NCBI RefSeq assembly: GCF_044068625.1
Contig: NZ_JBIPKH010000009.1
Coordinates: 1 to 64,000, forward strand
Reading direction: 5' to 3'
DNA length: 64,000 nucleotides
From: Desulfurivibrio sp044068625
Lineage (GTDB): Bacteria; Desulfobacterota; Desulfobulbia; Desulfobulbales; Desulfurivibrionaceae
Of this stretch, positions 8,037-18,236 are shown one piece after another. The first letter of the stretch is position 1; each line of letters begins with the position of its first letter. Both the position numbers and the translations under genes were made by a program. The notes under the pieces are model-generated. The model had not been told where the DNA came from, ran no database searches, and saw only the letters and a list, made by a program, of their open reading frames with translations.

Positions 8037-8546
8037 TCAGGCACCGATCAGCTCGGCGACGGCGGCGGACCAGAGCTGGTAACCTTTGTCGCTGAGGTGG
8101 ACTCCATCCGCCGTCAGGCAGTCGCCTTGGCCGGCTTGGGTGAAGATGGCGTTGATGTCAATGAAGGCGGCGCCGGTGGCGGCGGCCAGGTCCCGGAGCT
8201 TGGCATTGGCCCGGTCCACCAGTGCGGGGTTGAACCAGGGGAGGATGATCGGCGGCAGGCTGTGGATCACGAGGCGAGCGGCGGGGAGGGCGCCTTGCAG
8301 CCGTTGGATGATCTCCCGGTAGGGTTCGCTGAAGCCGGTATCTTCCATGGCGACGTTGTTGGTCCCGCTCATGATCAGGATGAAGTCGGGTTGGGAGGCG
8401 GTGGCGATCACCTGTTTTAGCCGGTGGCCCAGCTCCTCCACCGTTTCGCCGGACCGGCCCAGATTGTAAACCCGGTGGGGGGGGAACCGAGCCGCCCAGT
8501 CGAAATATTCGATCAGCGAATCACCGAGGAAAACGAGTTCGGCCAT
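8037..8546 (-). CDS. SGNH/GDSL-family hydrolase
   Basis: A 169-residue esterase-like protein. All four SGNH blocks are present: GDSL (LVFLGDSLIEYF, catalytic Ser9 or adjacent), Gly in NLGRSGET, Asn in MSGTNNV, and Asp-x-x-His in TADGVHLSDKGY. Such enzymes remove acyl groups from lipids, sugars or peptidoglycan. No signal peptide is seen, so it is predicted cytoplasmic. It is co-directional with and directly upstream of the GH5 gene (19 nt before that gene's ATG, or overlapping its alternative GTG by 8 nt), so the two are likely co-transcribed. Removal of O-acyl decorations from the GH5 product is a reasonable but unproven role. Confidence 0.9.
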   Translation of the reverse strand: MAELVFLGDSLIEYFDWAARFPPHRVYNLGRSGETVEELGHRLKQVIATASQPDFILIMSGTNNVAMEDTGFSEPYREIIQRLQGALPAARLVIHSLPPIILPWFNPALVDRANAKLRDLAAATGAAFIDINAIFTQAGQGDCLTADGVHLSDKGYQLWSAAVAELIGA

Positions 8547-8645
8547 GGGGGGCTGCTCCCTGGTTGGCGTTAAGGATGCCGGGAAAGGTTATGGTTGGAT
8601 TTGCCTCCAGCGGCTTTCGCCGTGTATAGTGTCGGGCACCGGCCA

Positions 8646-9632
8646 CTACTCGGCGATGGCGTCGGAGAGCAAACCGACGGCCAGGGCAAAGTAGTTGGAG
8701 CGGTTCCACTTGAGGATGGTGCGGAAATTCTCATAGACCATGAAAGCCAGCTCCGGGCTGTTTTCCGGATCGGGGATGATGATCGAGGCGCTCAACTGGC
8801 GGGTGGGCAGGGCGGAGCCGTCGGGCTGGCGTACTCCCAGGGCTTGCCACTGGCCGATCAATTTGCGGGTTTCCGGTCCGGTCAGATCCCGGTTGAAACC
8901 GGCGGGCAAACGCACCGCTCGGCCCCAGGTCTGGTCGTTAAGCCAGCCCGACCGGGCCAGGTAGTTGGCGGCCGAGGCGAAAACGTCGGCCTGGGTGTGC
9001 CAGATGTCGCGGCGGCCATCGCCATCGTAATCCACCGCGAAGTTGAGGAAGCTCGAGGGCATGAACTGGCTCTGGCCCATGGCCCCGGCCCAGGAGCCCA
9101 TCATTCTGTCGGGAGCGATATGGCCTTCATCGATGATCTGCAGGGCGTTGAGCAGCTCCCGGCGGAAATAGGCGCTGCGGCGGCCGTCGTGGGCCAGGGT
9201 GGCCAGGGAGGCGACCACCGGGAAGCCGCCGGTGATCCGGCCGAAATCGGTTTCGATTCCCCAAAGGGCCACGATGAAGCGGGGCTGCACCCCGAATTTC
9301 TTGCCGATCTCGGTCAGCAGTTCATGGTGTTCCGCCAGGCGCTGGCGGCCCATCTCGATCCTGGTCCGGGGCACCACCCGGTCACGATACTGCTGGAAGG
9401 TGAGGGTGAACTCCGGTTGCTGCTGGTCCAGTTCGATCACCCGGGGAATGGGGGCCACCCCGGTCAGGGCCGCGTCCAGGGTTGCCGCCCCGATACCCCG
9501 CTCCAGGGCTTCGGTCCGCAGTTCCCGCAGCCACTCCTCGAAGGGGATCTGACTGGCGGTGACCGCTTGGCCGCCCCAGGCAAAGATCATAAAAAAAAGG
9601 GCCAAAATCGCCGCGAGTCTGCCTGATTTCAT
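8646..9632 (-). CDS. mltB: lytic murein transglycosylase B
   Basis: A 328-residue periplasmic lytic transglycosylase that cleaves the MurNAc-GlcNAc bond of peptidoglycan with formation of 1,6-anhydro-MurNAc. It starts with a hydrophobic signal (GRLAAILALFFMIFAWGGQA) and continues with the MltB/SLT_2 catalytic domain. The catalytic Glu is in WGIETDFGR. MMGSWAGAMGQSQFMPSSF is the family fingerprint. ATG 9632 is chosen over an earlier in-frame start because GAGGA lies 7-8 nt upstream. No lipobox is evident, so this is a soluble MltB-like form. It lies upstream of the SGNH-GH5 pair on the same strand. Confidence 0.93.
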   Translation of the reverse strand: MKSGRLAAILALFFMIFAWGGQAVTASQIPFEEWLRELRTEALERGIGAATLDAALTGVAPIPRVIELDQQQPEFTLTFQQYRDRVVPRTRIEMGRQRLAEHHELLTEIGKKFGVQPRFIVALWGIETDFGRITGGFPVVASLATLAHDGRRSAYFRRELLNALQIIDEGHIAPDRMMGSWAGAMGQSQFMPSSFLNFAVDYDGDGRRDIWHTQADVFASAANYLARSGWLNDQTWGRAVRLPAGFNRDLTGPETRKLIGQWQALGVRQPDGSALPTRQLSASIIIPDPENSPELAFMVYENFRTILKWNRSNYFALAVGLLSDAIAE

Positions 9633-9757
9633 CTTATCCTCATTGTTGGTTGACTGGGTGGATCCGGTTGCCGCAAAGGTCATAAAGTTCTCGGAGTTAG
9701 ACCGCGTGGAACGCCATTATGTTCCATCTCGCGGTCGGGAGCAAGGAGATTGCAACA

Positions 9758-10660
9758 ATGGTTATGAAGAATCCTGACAACAATATTTTGGCCGATTCCG
9801 GGCCGGAGCGGCTCCTGCTCTGCTCGGACCTGGATCGGACCATTCTCCCCAACGGGCCCTGGCCCGAGTCTCCCCGGGCCCGGCCCCTGTTGCGGCGGCT
9901 GGCCCGAGAGCCCCGGTTCAAGCTGGCTTATGTCAGTGGCCGCGATCTGGTTCTGCTCCGGGCCGCCATCGCCGAGTATGAAATTCCCCTGCCCGATTAC
10001 GCCATCGGTGATGTAGGGACCACCATCTATCGGGTGAGCGAAGGCGACTGGCAGGTGCTGCCCGCCTGGCAGGAGGAGATCGCCGGCGACTGGCGGGGGA
10101 AAACCAGCGCCGACCTGGCGCCGCTGCTGGCCGGCCTGGAGGGGTTACGGCTGCAGGAGCCGGAAAAACAGAACATCTGTAAATTGAGCTTCTATACGCC
10201 GGCCCGTTTTCCGGCGGGAGCCGCGGGGCGGGAGCAGTTGCTGGCCCGGGTGCGGGAGCGTCTGGCCCCGGCGGAGATCCGTGCCTGCCTGATCTGGAGC
10301 ATCGACGAGGAAAAGGATTGCGGTCTCCTGGACCTGTTGCCGGAGCGGGCCGGTAAACTGCCGGCCATCCGTTTTCTGATGCGCCATCTGGGTTTTACGC
10401 CGGCCGATACCGTTTTTGCCGGCGATTCGGGCAACGATCTGGATGTGCTGGGCAGCGAGCTCAACGCCGTCCTGGTGGCCAACGCCCCGGAGGAGGTGCG
10501 TCAGCAGGCCCGGGAGCTGGTTCGCGCCGCCGGCCGGGAAGAGACGCTCTATTGCGCCACCGGCAACCTCCCCGGCCTCAACGGCAACTACAGCGCCGGG
10601 GTGATCGAGGGGCTGGTTCACTACCAGCCCCGGATCATCACCTGGCTCGATTCCGCTTAA
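9758..10660 (+). CDS. HAD-IIB sugar phosphatase (sucrose-phosphatase-like)
   Basis: A 300-residue cytoplasmic haloacid-dehalogenase hydrolase. Motif I is LLCSDLDRTIL with nucleophile Asp24 and acid/base Asp26. Motif II is YVSGRD, and motif III/IV is VFAGDSGNDLDVLG. The HAD-IIB cap and the closing NYSAGVIEGLVHY segment match sucrose-6-phosphate phosphatase and mannosylfructose-phosphate phosphatase. No synthase partner is present here, so the exact sugar phosphate is open. ATG 9758 follows AAGGAG at 9743-9748; an earlier ATG at 9719 lacks a site. The TAA stop lies in the left terminal repeat of the palindromic element that follows. Confidence 0.85.
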   Translation: MVMKNPDNNILADSGPERLLLCSDLDRTILPNGPWPESPRARPLLRRLAREPRFKLAYVSGRDLVLLRAAIAEYEIPLPDYAIGDVGTTIYRVSEGDWQVLPAWQEEIAGDWRGKTSADLAPLLAGLEGLRLQEPEKQNICKLSFYTPARFPAGAAGREQLLARVRERLAPAEIRACLIWSIDEEKDCGLLDLLPERAGKLPAIRFLMRHLGFTPADTVFAGDSGNDLDVLGSELNAVLVANAPEEVRQQARELVRAAGREETLYCATGNLPGLNGNYSAGVIEGLVHYQPRIITWLDSA

Positions 10661-10815
10661 CAGTCCGTTGAAAAAGCCATCCCTGGCTTTTTCAACTAAC
10701 GGTTGGCCAAAGATGGCTTTGGCCAACCTCACGAATTCATTGCCACTTTCAGTGCCAACGAATTCGGCGGCCCGTCCATGGGCCGCTAACAGCCCGTTTT
10801 TCAACGGGCTGTTAA
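10657..10815. mobile_element. MITE-like palindromic element, multi-hairpin
   Basis: A 159-bp non-coding element bounded by 19-bp terminal inverted repeats with one mismatch: TTAACAGTCCGTTGAAAAA (10657-10675) and the complement of TTAACAGCCCGTTGAAAAA (10797-10815). Inside are consecutive hairpins: 10667-10696 (13-bp stem, 4-nt loop), 10701-10728 (12-bp stem), a GAATTC pair around 10733-10765, 10767-10786 (7-bp stem) and 10788-10813 (11-bp stem). Both flanking genes end inside it, each using the terminal TTAA for its TAA stop. It probably also ends transcription from both sides. No transposase is encoded, so a non-autonomous mobile or REP-like element is inferred. Confidence 0.7.
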
Positions 10816-11747
10816 AGTGAACGGCAGGCCCGGCCGAAGGCCCCCGGGATGGTGCCCGAGGCCCAGAATACCGTGCCCTGCTTGAAGTCGATGAACCAGA
10901 AGCCGCCGGGCTTGCGTTCATCGGCCAGAAAGATGAAGGGCTGCTCCTTGGAAAAGCAGGGGGAGATCATCAGCCCCTTGTCGTTGCAAACCGGACCCAG
11001 CAGGGCCAGGCCCTCCTCCATGGTGGGAAGCCGCCAGTCGTTGAAGCCGGCGAATTTCTGCTCATTAAGTCCCTTGATGTAGGTGGCCACATTGCGGTGA
11101 TTGGTGATGTCGCAGCCGCCCCGCTGCCACATTACTCCGCTTTTGAGTTCGCTGACCGTCAGGCTGTCGCCGTTGTCCACCAGGTAAGCTTGAAAGGTGC
11201 CGGCCGGGTGGCGCTGGCTGTCGTAAAAGTCAAACTTTTTGATGATCCCCTCCACCTCATCCTCGGCGATGAAGGCCGGCTGGTGGCGGAGGGCCACCTG
11301 CTCGAGGGCGGGGTGGCCGGCGTCCCGGCGGGGCAGATCGGTGGCCAGCGACTCCTCCGCCTCGTCATCGGCGTAGGGCACCACCAGGGAGTCCGCTCCC
11401 CCCTCCAGCACGTTGGCAATCAGCCAGTTTTTCAGGGATTCGTCGATGGCGTAGCTCTTGTCCAGCAAGCCTTTGCCCTGGGCGGCCACGCAGGCGTCGA
11501 TCATTGTTTGGGGCGCCATGATCCGGGCCAGGACCTGGGCATGCTTGATCCCCCGTTCCATGAAGAGCAGCTGGGGGGGAGCCACCCAGCCGTCGATATA
11601 AAAGTAGTAGTAGCGCTCCTTTTTATTGCGCACCCTGATCTTCCCCCCCCAGCTTTCAAAGATGCCGAAAGTGTCGGCCGGGGTCATCTCCCAATCGATG
11701 GCCATCACGGCCGGGGCATTCGGCCCCAGTTTTTCGCGCAGTCCCAT
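10812..11747 (-). CDS. DUF1566 (Lcl)-domain protein
   Basis: A 311-residue protein. The C-terminal third is a DUF1566/Lcl domain: SGVMWQRGGCDITNHRNVAT, then FAGFNDWRLPTMEEGLALLG, closing with FWASGTIPGAFGRACR, a C-type-lectin-like fold. The N-terminal part (about 1-180) starts MGLREKLGPNAPAVMAIDWE and has acidic stretches; I do not recognise it. No signal peptide is visible, unlike many exported DUF1566 proteins. ATG 11747 has an ideal AAGGAGG site and is preferred over an open extension to 11834. Its stop lies in the right terminal repeat of the palindromic element. Divergent from glgX. Confidence 0.8.
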   Translation of the reverse strand: MGLREKLGPNAPAVMAIDWEMTPADTFGIFESWGGKIRVRNKKERYYYFYIDGWVAPPQLLFMERGIKHAQVLARIMAPQTMIDACVAAQGKGLLDKSYAIDESLKNWLIANVLEGGADSLVVPYADDEAEESLATDLPRRDAGHPALEQVALRHQPAFIAEDEVEGIIKKFDFYDSQRHPAGTFQAYLVDNGDSLTVSELKSGVMWQRGGCDITNHRNVATYIKGLNEQKFAGFNDWRLPTMEEGLALLGPVCNDKGLMISPCFSKEQPFIFLADERKPGGFWFIDFKQGTVFWASGTIPGAFGRACRSL

Positions 11748-11874
11748 ATTGCCTCCTTGGTTTGAGTCAAGCATAATCTGACTTTCTATCCTGATCTTTA
11801 AGGGTATTATAGGGAGGCTGGGAAGAGAGGGCAAGGTATTTAGTATTAATTATCAAAAAGTTTACGGAGGTTCC

Positions 11875-13971
11875 ATGAGCAAGGGTCGCATCTCTGTCCG
11901 TACCGCCGCCGGATCTCCCCTGCCCATGGGGGTCAGCCGGACTCCCAGCGGTCATAATTTCGCCATCGCCGCTCGTCATGCCACCGCGGTTTCCCTGGTC
12001 CTCTTCCGTTCCGGCCAGGATGAGCCGGTGGCCGAGGTGGAGTTTGATCCCCGGCTCAATCGCACCGGCGATGTCTGGCATCTGCTGGTGCGCGATTTCG
12101 ATCCCGCCCTGCGCTACGGCTTTCGCCTGCGGGGGCCCTGCGACCTCCAGGGCTCCGGCCACTGTTACCGGCCGCAACTGATCATGTTGGATCCTTACGC
12201 CAAGGCCCTGACCGGCGGTTCCGACTGGGGGGTGGCCTACCGCCGATCCGGTAGGCCCGATCCTTTGGCCAGCTTTCAGCGGCGTTGCGTCCATGTGGAA
12301 AGTGATTTCGACTGGGAAGGGGACCGGCCCCTCAATATCCCCCTTAAAGACACGATTATCTACGAACTGCACCCCCGGGGCTACACCGCTCATTCCTCCT
12401 CCGGGGTCAAGCATCCCGGCACCTACCGGGGCTTGATCGCCAAAATTCCTTATTTGAAGAAACTGGGGGTCACCGCCGTTGAATTGCTGCCGGTGGCCGA
12501 ATTCAACGAGTTGGAGAATACCCGGGTCAATCCGGCAACCGGAGAGCCCCTGAAAAACTTCTGGGGCTACTCGCCGCTGGCTTTTTTCGCACCCAAGGCG
12601 GCTTACGCGGTCAACGGCCGCGACGGCAATCAGGTGCGGGAATTCAAGGAACTGGTCAAGGCCCTGCATACCGCCGGGATCGAGGTGATTCTGGATGTGG
12701 TCTTCAACCACACCGCCGAGGGGGGCGCCGATGGGCCCACCATCAGCCTGCGGGGGATCGACAACGCCATCTACTACCTGCTGGACCCGGTCACCCGCCA
12801 ATATCTCAACTTCTCCGGCTGCGGCAACACCGTCAACTGCAACCACCCCTGGGTGCGGGATCTGATCATGGATTGCCTGCGCTACTGGGTGACCGAGATG
12901 CATGTGGATGGCTTCCGCTTCGACCTGGCCTCGATCCTGGGCCGGGGCCCCCGGGGGGAGGTGCTGGCCGATCCGCCCATGGTAGAAAAGATCGCCGAGG
13001 ACCCGGTGCTGGCCCACACCAAGATCATCGCCGAGGCCTGGGACGCGGCCGGGCTTTATCAGGTGGGCAGCTTTTCCCCGCATCCCCGCTGGGCCGAATG
13101 GAACGGCCGTTTCCGGGATGATCTGCGCCGTTTTCTCTGCGGCCATCCCGATTGCGTGGGGCCCCTGGCCACCCGGATCGCCGGCAGTTCCGATCTCTAC
13201 GGCCATAATGGCCGGATGCCCTTCAACTCCATCAACTTCATCACCAGCCACGATGGTTTCACCCTTTATGATCTGGTCAGTTACTCCCGCAAGCACAACG
13301 AGGCCAACGGCGAGGAGAACCGCGACGGCGACAATCACAACATCTCCTGGAACAGCGGGGTGGAAGGGGAGACCGATGACCCGGAGATTATCGCCCTGCG
13401 TCGGCGCCGGATCCGCACGGCGGCGGTGATCCTGCTGCTCTCCCAGGGGGTGCCGATGATCTGCGCCGGCGATGAGTTCGGCCGCAGCCAGCAGGGCAAC
13501 AACAACGCCTACTGCCAGGACAATGAAATTTCCTGGGTTGACTGGGGGCTGGAGAAGCGTAACGCCGACCTAATCCGTTTTTTTCGGCTGCTGATCGCCC
13601 TGCGCAAGGATTACCCCATCTTTCGCCGGGCCGGTTTCTTCAACCCCGATGCCGGGGATGGCCGCCCGGAGATCTCCTGGCAGTCGTTGGTGCCGGGGCG
13701 CCAGGACTGGTCGCCGGAGGCTCGCTGCCTGGCTTTTCGGCTCCATGGCGGGGAGGGCCCCGATTTCCTGGTGCTGCTCAATGCCGCCTCTTCCCCTCGC
13801 CGTTTCCTGCTGCCGGATCCCTTGCCGGGCCGTCGCTGGCGGCTGTTGCTCAACACCGCCGCCGCCGCGCCCGCCGATATCGTGCCGGTGGCCAAGGCCA
13901 AGGTCGTCTCCGGCTCCCGGCTGGAGGTGGCCGATTACGGCGCGGTGGTCCTGATCTGCCGCCAGGGCTGA
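11875..13971 (+). CDS. glgX: glycogen debranching enzyme (isoamylase type)
   Basis: A 698-residue GH13 alpha-1,6-glucosidase of the GlgX/TreX branch, which debranches limit dextrins in glycogen breakdown. A CBM48 N-terminal domain (GVSRTPSGHNFAIAARHATA ... VSLVLFRSG) precedes the barrel. Catalytic residues are Asp350 (DGFRFDLAS), Glu387 (IIAEAWDAAG) and Asp460 (TSHDGFTLYD). The segment GRSQQGNNNAYCQDNEISWV, with its Cys, is family-typical. The ATG follows ACGGAGG by a good distance. The upstream promoter region is shared with the divergent DUF1566 gene. Length is normal. Confidence 0.95.
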   Translation: MSKGRISVRTAAGSPLPMGVSRTPSGHNFAIAARHATAVSLVLFRSGQDEPVAEVEFDPRLNRTGDVWHLLVRDFDPALRYGFRLRGPCDLQGSGHCYRPQLIMLDPYAKALTGGSDWGVAYRRSGRPDPLASFQRRCVHVESDFDWEGDRPLNIPLKDTIIYELHPRGYTAHSSSGVKHPGTYRGLIAKIPYLKKLGVTAVELLPVAEFNELENTRVNPATGEPLKNFWGYSPLAFFAPKAAYAVNGRDGNQVREFKELVKALHTAGIEVILDVVFNHTAEGGADGPTISLRGIDNAIYYLLDPVTRQYLNFSGCGNTVNCNHPWVRDLIMDCLRYWVTEMHVDGFRFDLASILGRGPRGEVLADPPMVEKIAEDPVLAHTKIIAEAWDAAGLYQVGSFSPHPRWAEWNGRFRDDLRRFLCGHPDCVGPLATRIAGSSDLYGHNGRMPFNSINFITSHDGFTLYDLVSYSRKHNEANGEENRDGDNHNISWNSGVEGETDDPEIIALRRRRIRTAAVILLLSQGVPMICAGDEFGRSQQGNNNAYCQDNEISWVDWGLEKRNADLIRFFRLLIALRKDYPIFRRAGFFNPDAGDGRPEISWQSLVPGRQDWSPEARCLAFRLHGGEGPDFLVLLNAASSPRRFLLPDPLPGRRWRLLLNTAAAAPADIVPVAKAKVVSGSRLEVADYGAVVLICRQG

Positions 13972-13975
13972 TCGT

Positions 13976-14584
13976 TCAATCCTGGCTGCGGATCATCTCC
14001 TCGAGTTTCCGGAGGTTGACCGCGCTCTGGCGGCAGTTGCTGTTCTCCAGCAGGCAGACCTGGGGGATCACCGTGACCCCTTCCCGTCCCAGGGTGCCGC
14101 TGTAGGCGATGGTTTCCGGTTTCAGATATTTCTCCCGCAAATCGCGGGTGCAGAGGCAGCCGACAACCCCCTGGGGTTGATATCTTTCGATCTGACCAAC
14201 CAGGAAGTTGCGGCTGCGCAGCACCCCTTCTTCCCGGTGCAGTCTGCCGCTGACCACGATGAAGGCCCGTTGATAGCCCAGCTCCAGGGCCAGGGCCTGG
14301 AGTCGGCGCAAGGGGCAGGGGAGCAGGCAGTGGGAGGGGCAGGTCAGCCCCTCCCGCGGGTCGATTTCGGTGGGACAGCCTTGGGCCCGCAGGCAGTAGG
14401 GCAGGAAAAGCAGGCGGCGGGAGTAGGGGACTTTACGGAATCGGCGGGCGTAAAAACGGTTGCCGGCCGCCACCGTGCGCCGGACGTAGGCATCCTTGTC
14501 CATCCCGGGCAGCAGCCGGGAGAGGGGCCGGTAGAGCAAAACCAGCAGGGGCAGGGAGAGCCAGGATGGGATCAGATTGGGCAT
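13976..14584 (-). CDS. DUF116 protein
   Basis: A 202-residue protein with a hydrophobic N-terminal segment (SWLSLPLLVLLYRPLSRLLP). The DUF116 core has conserved cysteines: LPYCLRAQGCPTEIDPREGL, CPSHCLLPCPLRRL and GVVGCLCTRDLREKY. The regular Cys spacing suggests metal or iron-sulfur binding; the family's function is unknown. It may start at ATG 14584 (family-like length) or at ATG 14632, which would add 16 atypical residues; neither has a strong ribosome-binding site. It converges with glgX with 4 nt between stops and is divergent from the NifA-like gene. Confidence 0.85.
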   Translation of the reverse strand: MPNLIPSWLSLPLLVLLYRPLSRLLPGMDKDAYVRRTVAAGNRFYARRFRKVPYSRRLLFLPYCLRAQGCPTEIDPREGLTCPSHCLLPCPLRRLQALALELGYQRAFIVVSGRLHREEGVLRSRNFLVGQIERYQPQGVVGCLCTRDLREKYLKPETIAYSGTLGREGVTVIPQVCLLENSNCRQSAVNLRKLEEMIRSQD

Positions 14585-14694
14585 GGTTGTAAGTGTGGGT
14601 ACTCGCCGCTGACGGGAATAATTGGGAGTCAATTCTCACTATACTACCCTAATTTTGCCTGAATCGTAGGTTTTTCGGTCTTGCGGGGATGTTT

Positions 14695-14726
14695 TTTACA
14701 GCACTGTAATACAAATTTGTTATAAT
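14695..14726 (+). promoter_or_regulatory. promoter with overlapping dyad for the NifA-like gene
   Basis: A perfect -10 TATAAT lies at 14721-14726 with an upstream TTTACA at 14695-14700 (20-nt spacing, long). A dyad TTACAG-CA-CTGTAA (14696-14709) overlaps the -35 and would suit a dimeric repressor or activator. It lies about 48 nt before the ATG. The -10 is convincing; regulatory use of the dyad is inference. Confidence 0.45.
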
Positions 14727-14773
14727 GTCGACCTGGCCCAGTAACCAATTCTTCTACCAGGACGATTTCTCCC

Positions 14774-16345
<1,572 letters not shown>

Positions 16346-16348
16346 GTC

Positions 16349-16876
16349 ATGGATCTGCTCCTCCACATCTGCTGCGGGCCCTGTGCCTGTTATCCGCTTA
16401 CCGTTTTGCGGGAGGAGGGGGTAGCGGTGCGGGGCTTTTTCCACAATCCCAATATCCATCCCTACCGGGAGTTTCAGCGGCGGCTGGAGGGGGTCGAGCA
16501 GTTGGCGGCCCGGCTGGAACTGGCGGTTGACTATGATCGGGACTATGGCCTGCGCCCCTATCTGCGTCAGGTGGTTTTCCATGAAGATGACCGCTGCCGC
16601 CTCTGTTACCAGATGCGCCTGGATGCCGTGGCCCGGCGGGCCAGGGAGCTGGGGGCCGCGGCCTTCAGCTCGACCCTCCTCTACAGCCGTTATCAGCAGC
16701 ATGAGCTGATCCGGGAGCTGGGGGAGGCGGCGGCAGCCCGGGAGGGGATTACCTTTCACTACCGGGATTTTCGCGGGGGCTGGCAGCGGGGGATCGAGCT
16801 TTCCAAGGAGTGGCAGCTTTACCGCCAGCCCTACTGCGGCTGTATCTACAGCGAAGAGGAGCGTTACCGGCGGTAA
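16349..16876 (+). CDS. queH: epoxyqueuosine reductase QueH
   Basis: A 175-residue protein of the QueH (formerly DUF208) family, which reduces epoxyqueuosine in tRNA to queuosine, the last step of the Q modification. It acts in place of cobalamin-dependent QueG. Diagnostic cysteines are present: HICCGPCACY (Cys8, Cys9, Cys12) near the N terminus, CRLCYQMRL in the middle and QPYCGCIYSEEER at the end. Together they bind a [4Fe-4S] cluster and a second metal. Length is complete. The ATG is 3 nt after the NifA-like stop, so translation may be coupled. Converges with bamD. Confidence 0.94.
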   Translation: MDLLLHICCGPCACYPLTVLREEGVAVRGFFHNPNIHPYREFQRRLEGVEQLAARLELAVDYDRDYGLRPYLRQVVFHEDDRCRLCYQMRLDAVARRARELGAAAFSSTLLYSRYQQHELIRELGEAAAAREGITFHYRDFRGGWQRGIELSKEWQLYRQPYCGCIYSEEERYRR

Positions 16877-16885
16877 AGGGGTTTT

Positions 16886-17695
16886 TTAGAAATCGGAGGG
16901 TTCGCTGCCGGCGCCGGGAACCGGCGAGAGGGCGTCGAAAAATCCCCGCCAGTTGCCGATGGAGAGATCGGGCAGCCATTCGTGCCAGCGGCGGCCCGGG
17001 GGGGTGCCGGCCTCGATGGCGGCCAGCAGTTCTTCCGCCGCCGGGGCGGTGTCGCTCTCCGGATAGGTGTCCAGCAGATATTGCAACCTGCCGGTGGCCT
17101 GGTCGTATTCCTTGGTTCTGACAAAATAGACGGCGACATACATCTCATGGCGGGCCAGAAAGTCGCGGGCCGCCAGGATTCGGGCCGCAGCCTCGGCGGC
17201 GTAGGGCGAGTCGGGGAAAGCCCGGTTGAGGCGGGAAAAGACGGCAATGGCATTGATCGCGTGGGCCGGATCGCGGTCGATGGAGTCGATTCGCCGATAG
17301 TGGCTCATCCCCATCTGAAACAGCACGTAGGGGATCGCTTCGTTGGTGGGATGGTTGTTCTCAAATTCCTGATAGAGGGTATGGGCCTCCTGGTAGCGAC
17401 GCAATTGAAAGTTGGCGTCCGCCGCCTTGAGCTCGGCCAGGGGACCCACGCTGCTGAAAGGGAAGCGATCCTTGACCTCCTGGAAGATATTCAGGGCCCT
17501 GCGGTAGCGGCCCCGGTCAAACGCCTCCATCCCCTCTGCCGCCAGAATTTCCGCCGCCTGGGGATGGGCATAGCGTTCCTCTTTGCCGGCGGAGCCCAGC
17601 TTGCCGCAGCCCAGGAGGGTGGTGCTCAGCAGGACTAACAAAAAAATCCCGGCCAGATAAACTGGCCGGGAGGCGCGCAACTGGAATTTGAGCAT
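16886..17695 (-). CDS. bamD: outer-membrane assembly lipoprotein BamD
   Basis: A 269-residue lipoprotein of the BAM complex that inserts beta-barrel proteins into the outer membrane. The signal ends in the lipobox LLGC with Cys30 as lipidation site. Five TPR-like helical repeats follow (AEGMEAFDRGRYRRALNIFQ; LKAADANFQLRRYQEAHTLY; and so on). The motif QEFENNHPTNEAIPYVLFQM is characteristic of BamD. The C terminus is slightly longer than in E. coli and ends Pro/Gly-rich. It lies 7 nt downstream of trxA on the same strand, so the two may share a transcript. Confidence 0.94.
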   Translation of the reverse strand: MLKFQLRASRPVYLAGIFLLVLLSTTLLGCGKLGSAGKEERYAHPQAAEILAAEGMEAFDRGRYRRALNIFQEVKDRFPFSSVGPLAELKAADANFQLRRYQEAHTLYQEFENNHPTNEAIPYVLFQMGMSHYRRIDSIDRDPAHAINAIAVFSRLNRAFPDSPYAAEAAARILAARDFLARHEMYVAVYFVRTKEYDQATGRLQYLLDTYPESDTAPAAEELLAAIEAGTPPGRRWHEWLPDLSIGNWRGFFDALSPVPGAGSEPSDF

Positions 17696-17702
17696 GGTGG
17701 GA

Positions 17703-18032
17703 TTACAGAGCCTTGTTGATCAGGGCGGTGAGTTGGGGTTTACCCACGGCACCGGTGATCTGGTCCACCACTTCGCCGTTCTTGAAGAGAATCAGGGTGG
17801 GGATGGCCCGGATCCCGTACTTGCCGGGGGTGGCGGGGTTGTCGTCCACGTTCATTTTGCCGATCTTGGCCTTGCCCTGGAACTCCCCGGCCAACTCCTC
17901 GATAACCGGACCGATCGCTTTGCAGGGGCCGCACCAGGGGGCCCAGAAATCGACCAGTACCGGTTCGCCACTTTGTAGTACCTGGGAATCAAAATCGGCA
18001 TCGGAAACCTGCATCACCTTGTCGCTGGCCAT
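17703..18032 (-). CDS. trxA: thioredoxin
   Basis: A 109-residue thioredoxin, a cytoplasmic dithiol-disulfide oxidoreductase. The active site is WAPWCGPCK with Cys34 and Cys37. The cis-Pro loop is RAIPTLILFKNGE. Length and fold are typical of Trx1. The frame extends upstream to 18467 but ATG 18032 has AAGGAG at the right distance and the protein starts exactly as the family does. A possible promoter (GTGACA, 17 nt, CATAAA) lies around 18080-18115 on the minus strand. Confidence 0.97.
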   Translation of the reverse strand: MASDKVMQVSDADFDSQVLQSGEPVLVDFWAPWCGPCKAIGPVIEELAGEFQGKAKIGKMNVDDNPATPGKYGIRAIPTLILFKNGEVVDQITGAVGKPQLTALINKAL

Positions 18033-18236
18033 GATCTGTTCTCCTTCTTTATAATGAGTGGGTCTGTATATTATGATGAATAGGTTTATGCTGCGAGCAC
18101 AAACGATTGTCACCTTGATTCTGCACGGATTGTAACGAGTGGCCAGGATAATGACAAGGGGAAATAACGGCTCGGGGGGAGGTTGGGTTGGTGATGCGGC
18201 TTGACAAGGGCTCCCCCCCCGATTTACATTGCGCGC

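Noticed and set aside
11767..13338. 523-codon minus-strand frame antisense to glgX
   Set aside because: glgX carries all GH13 catalytic motifs; the opposite frame shows nothing.
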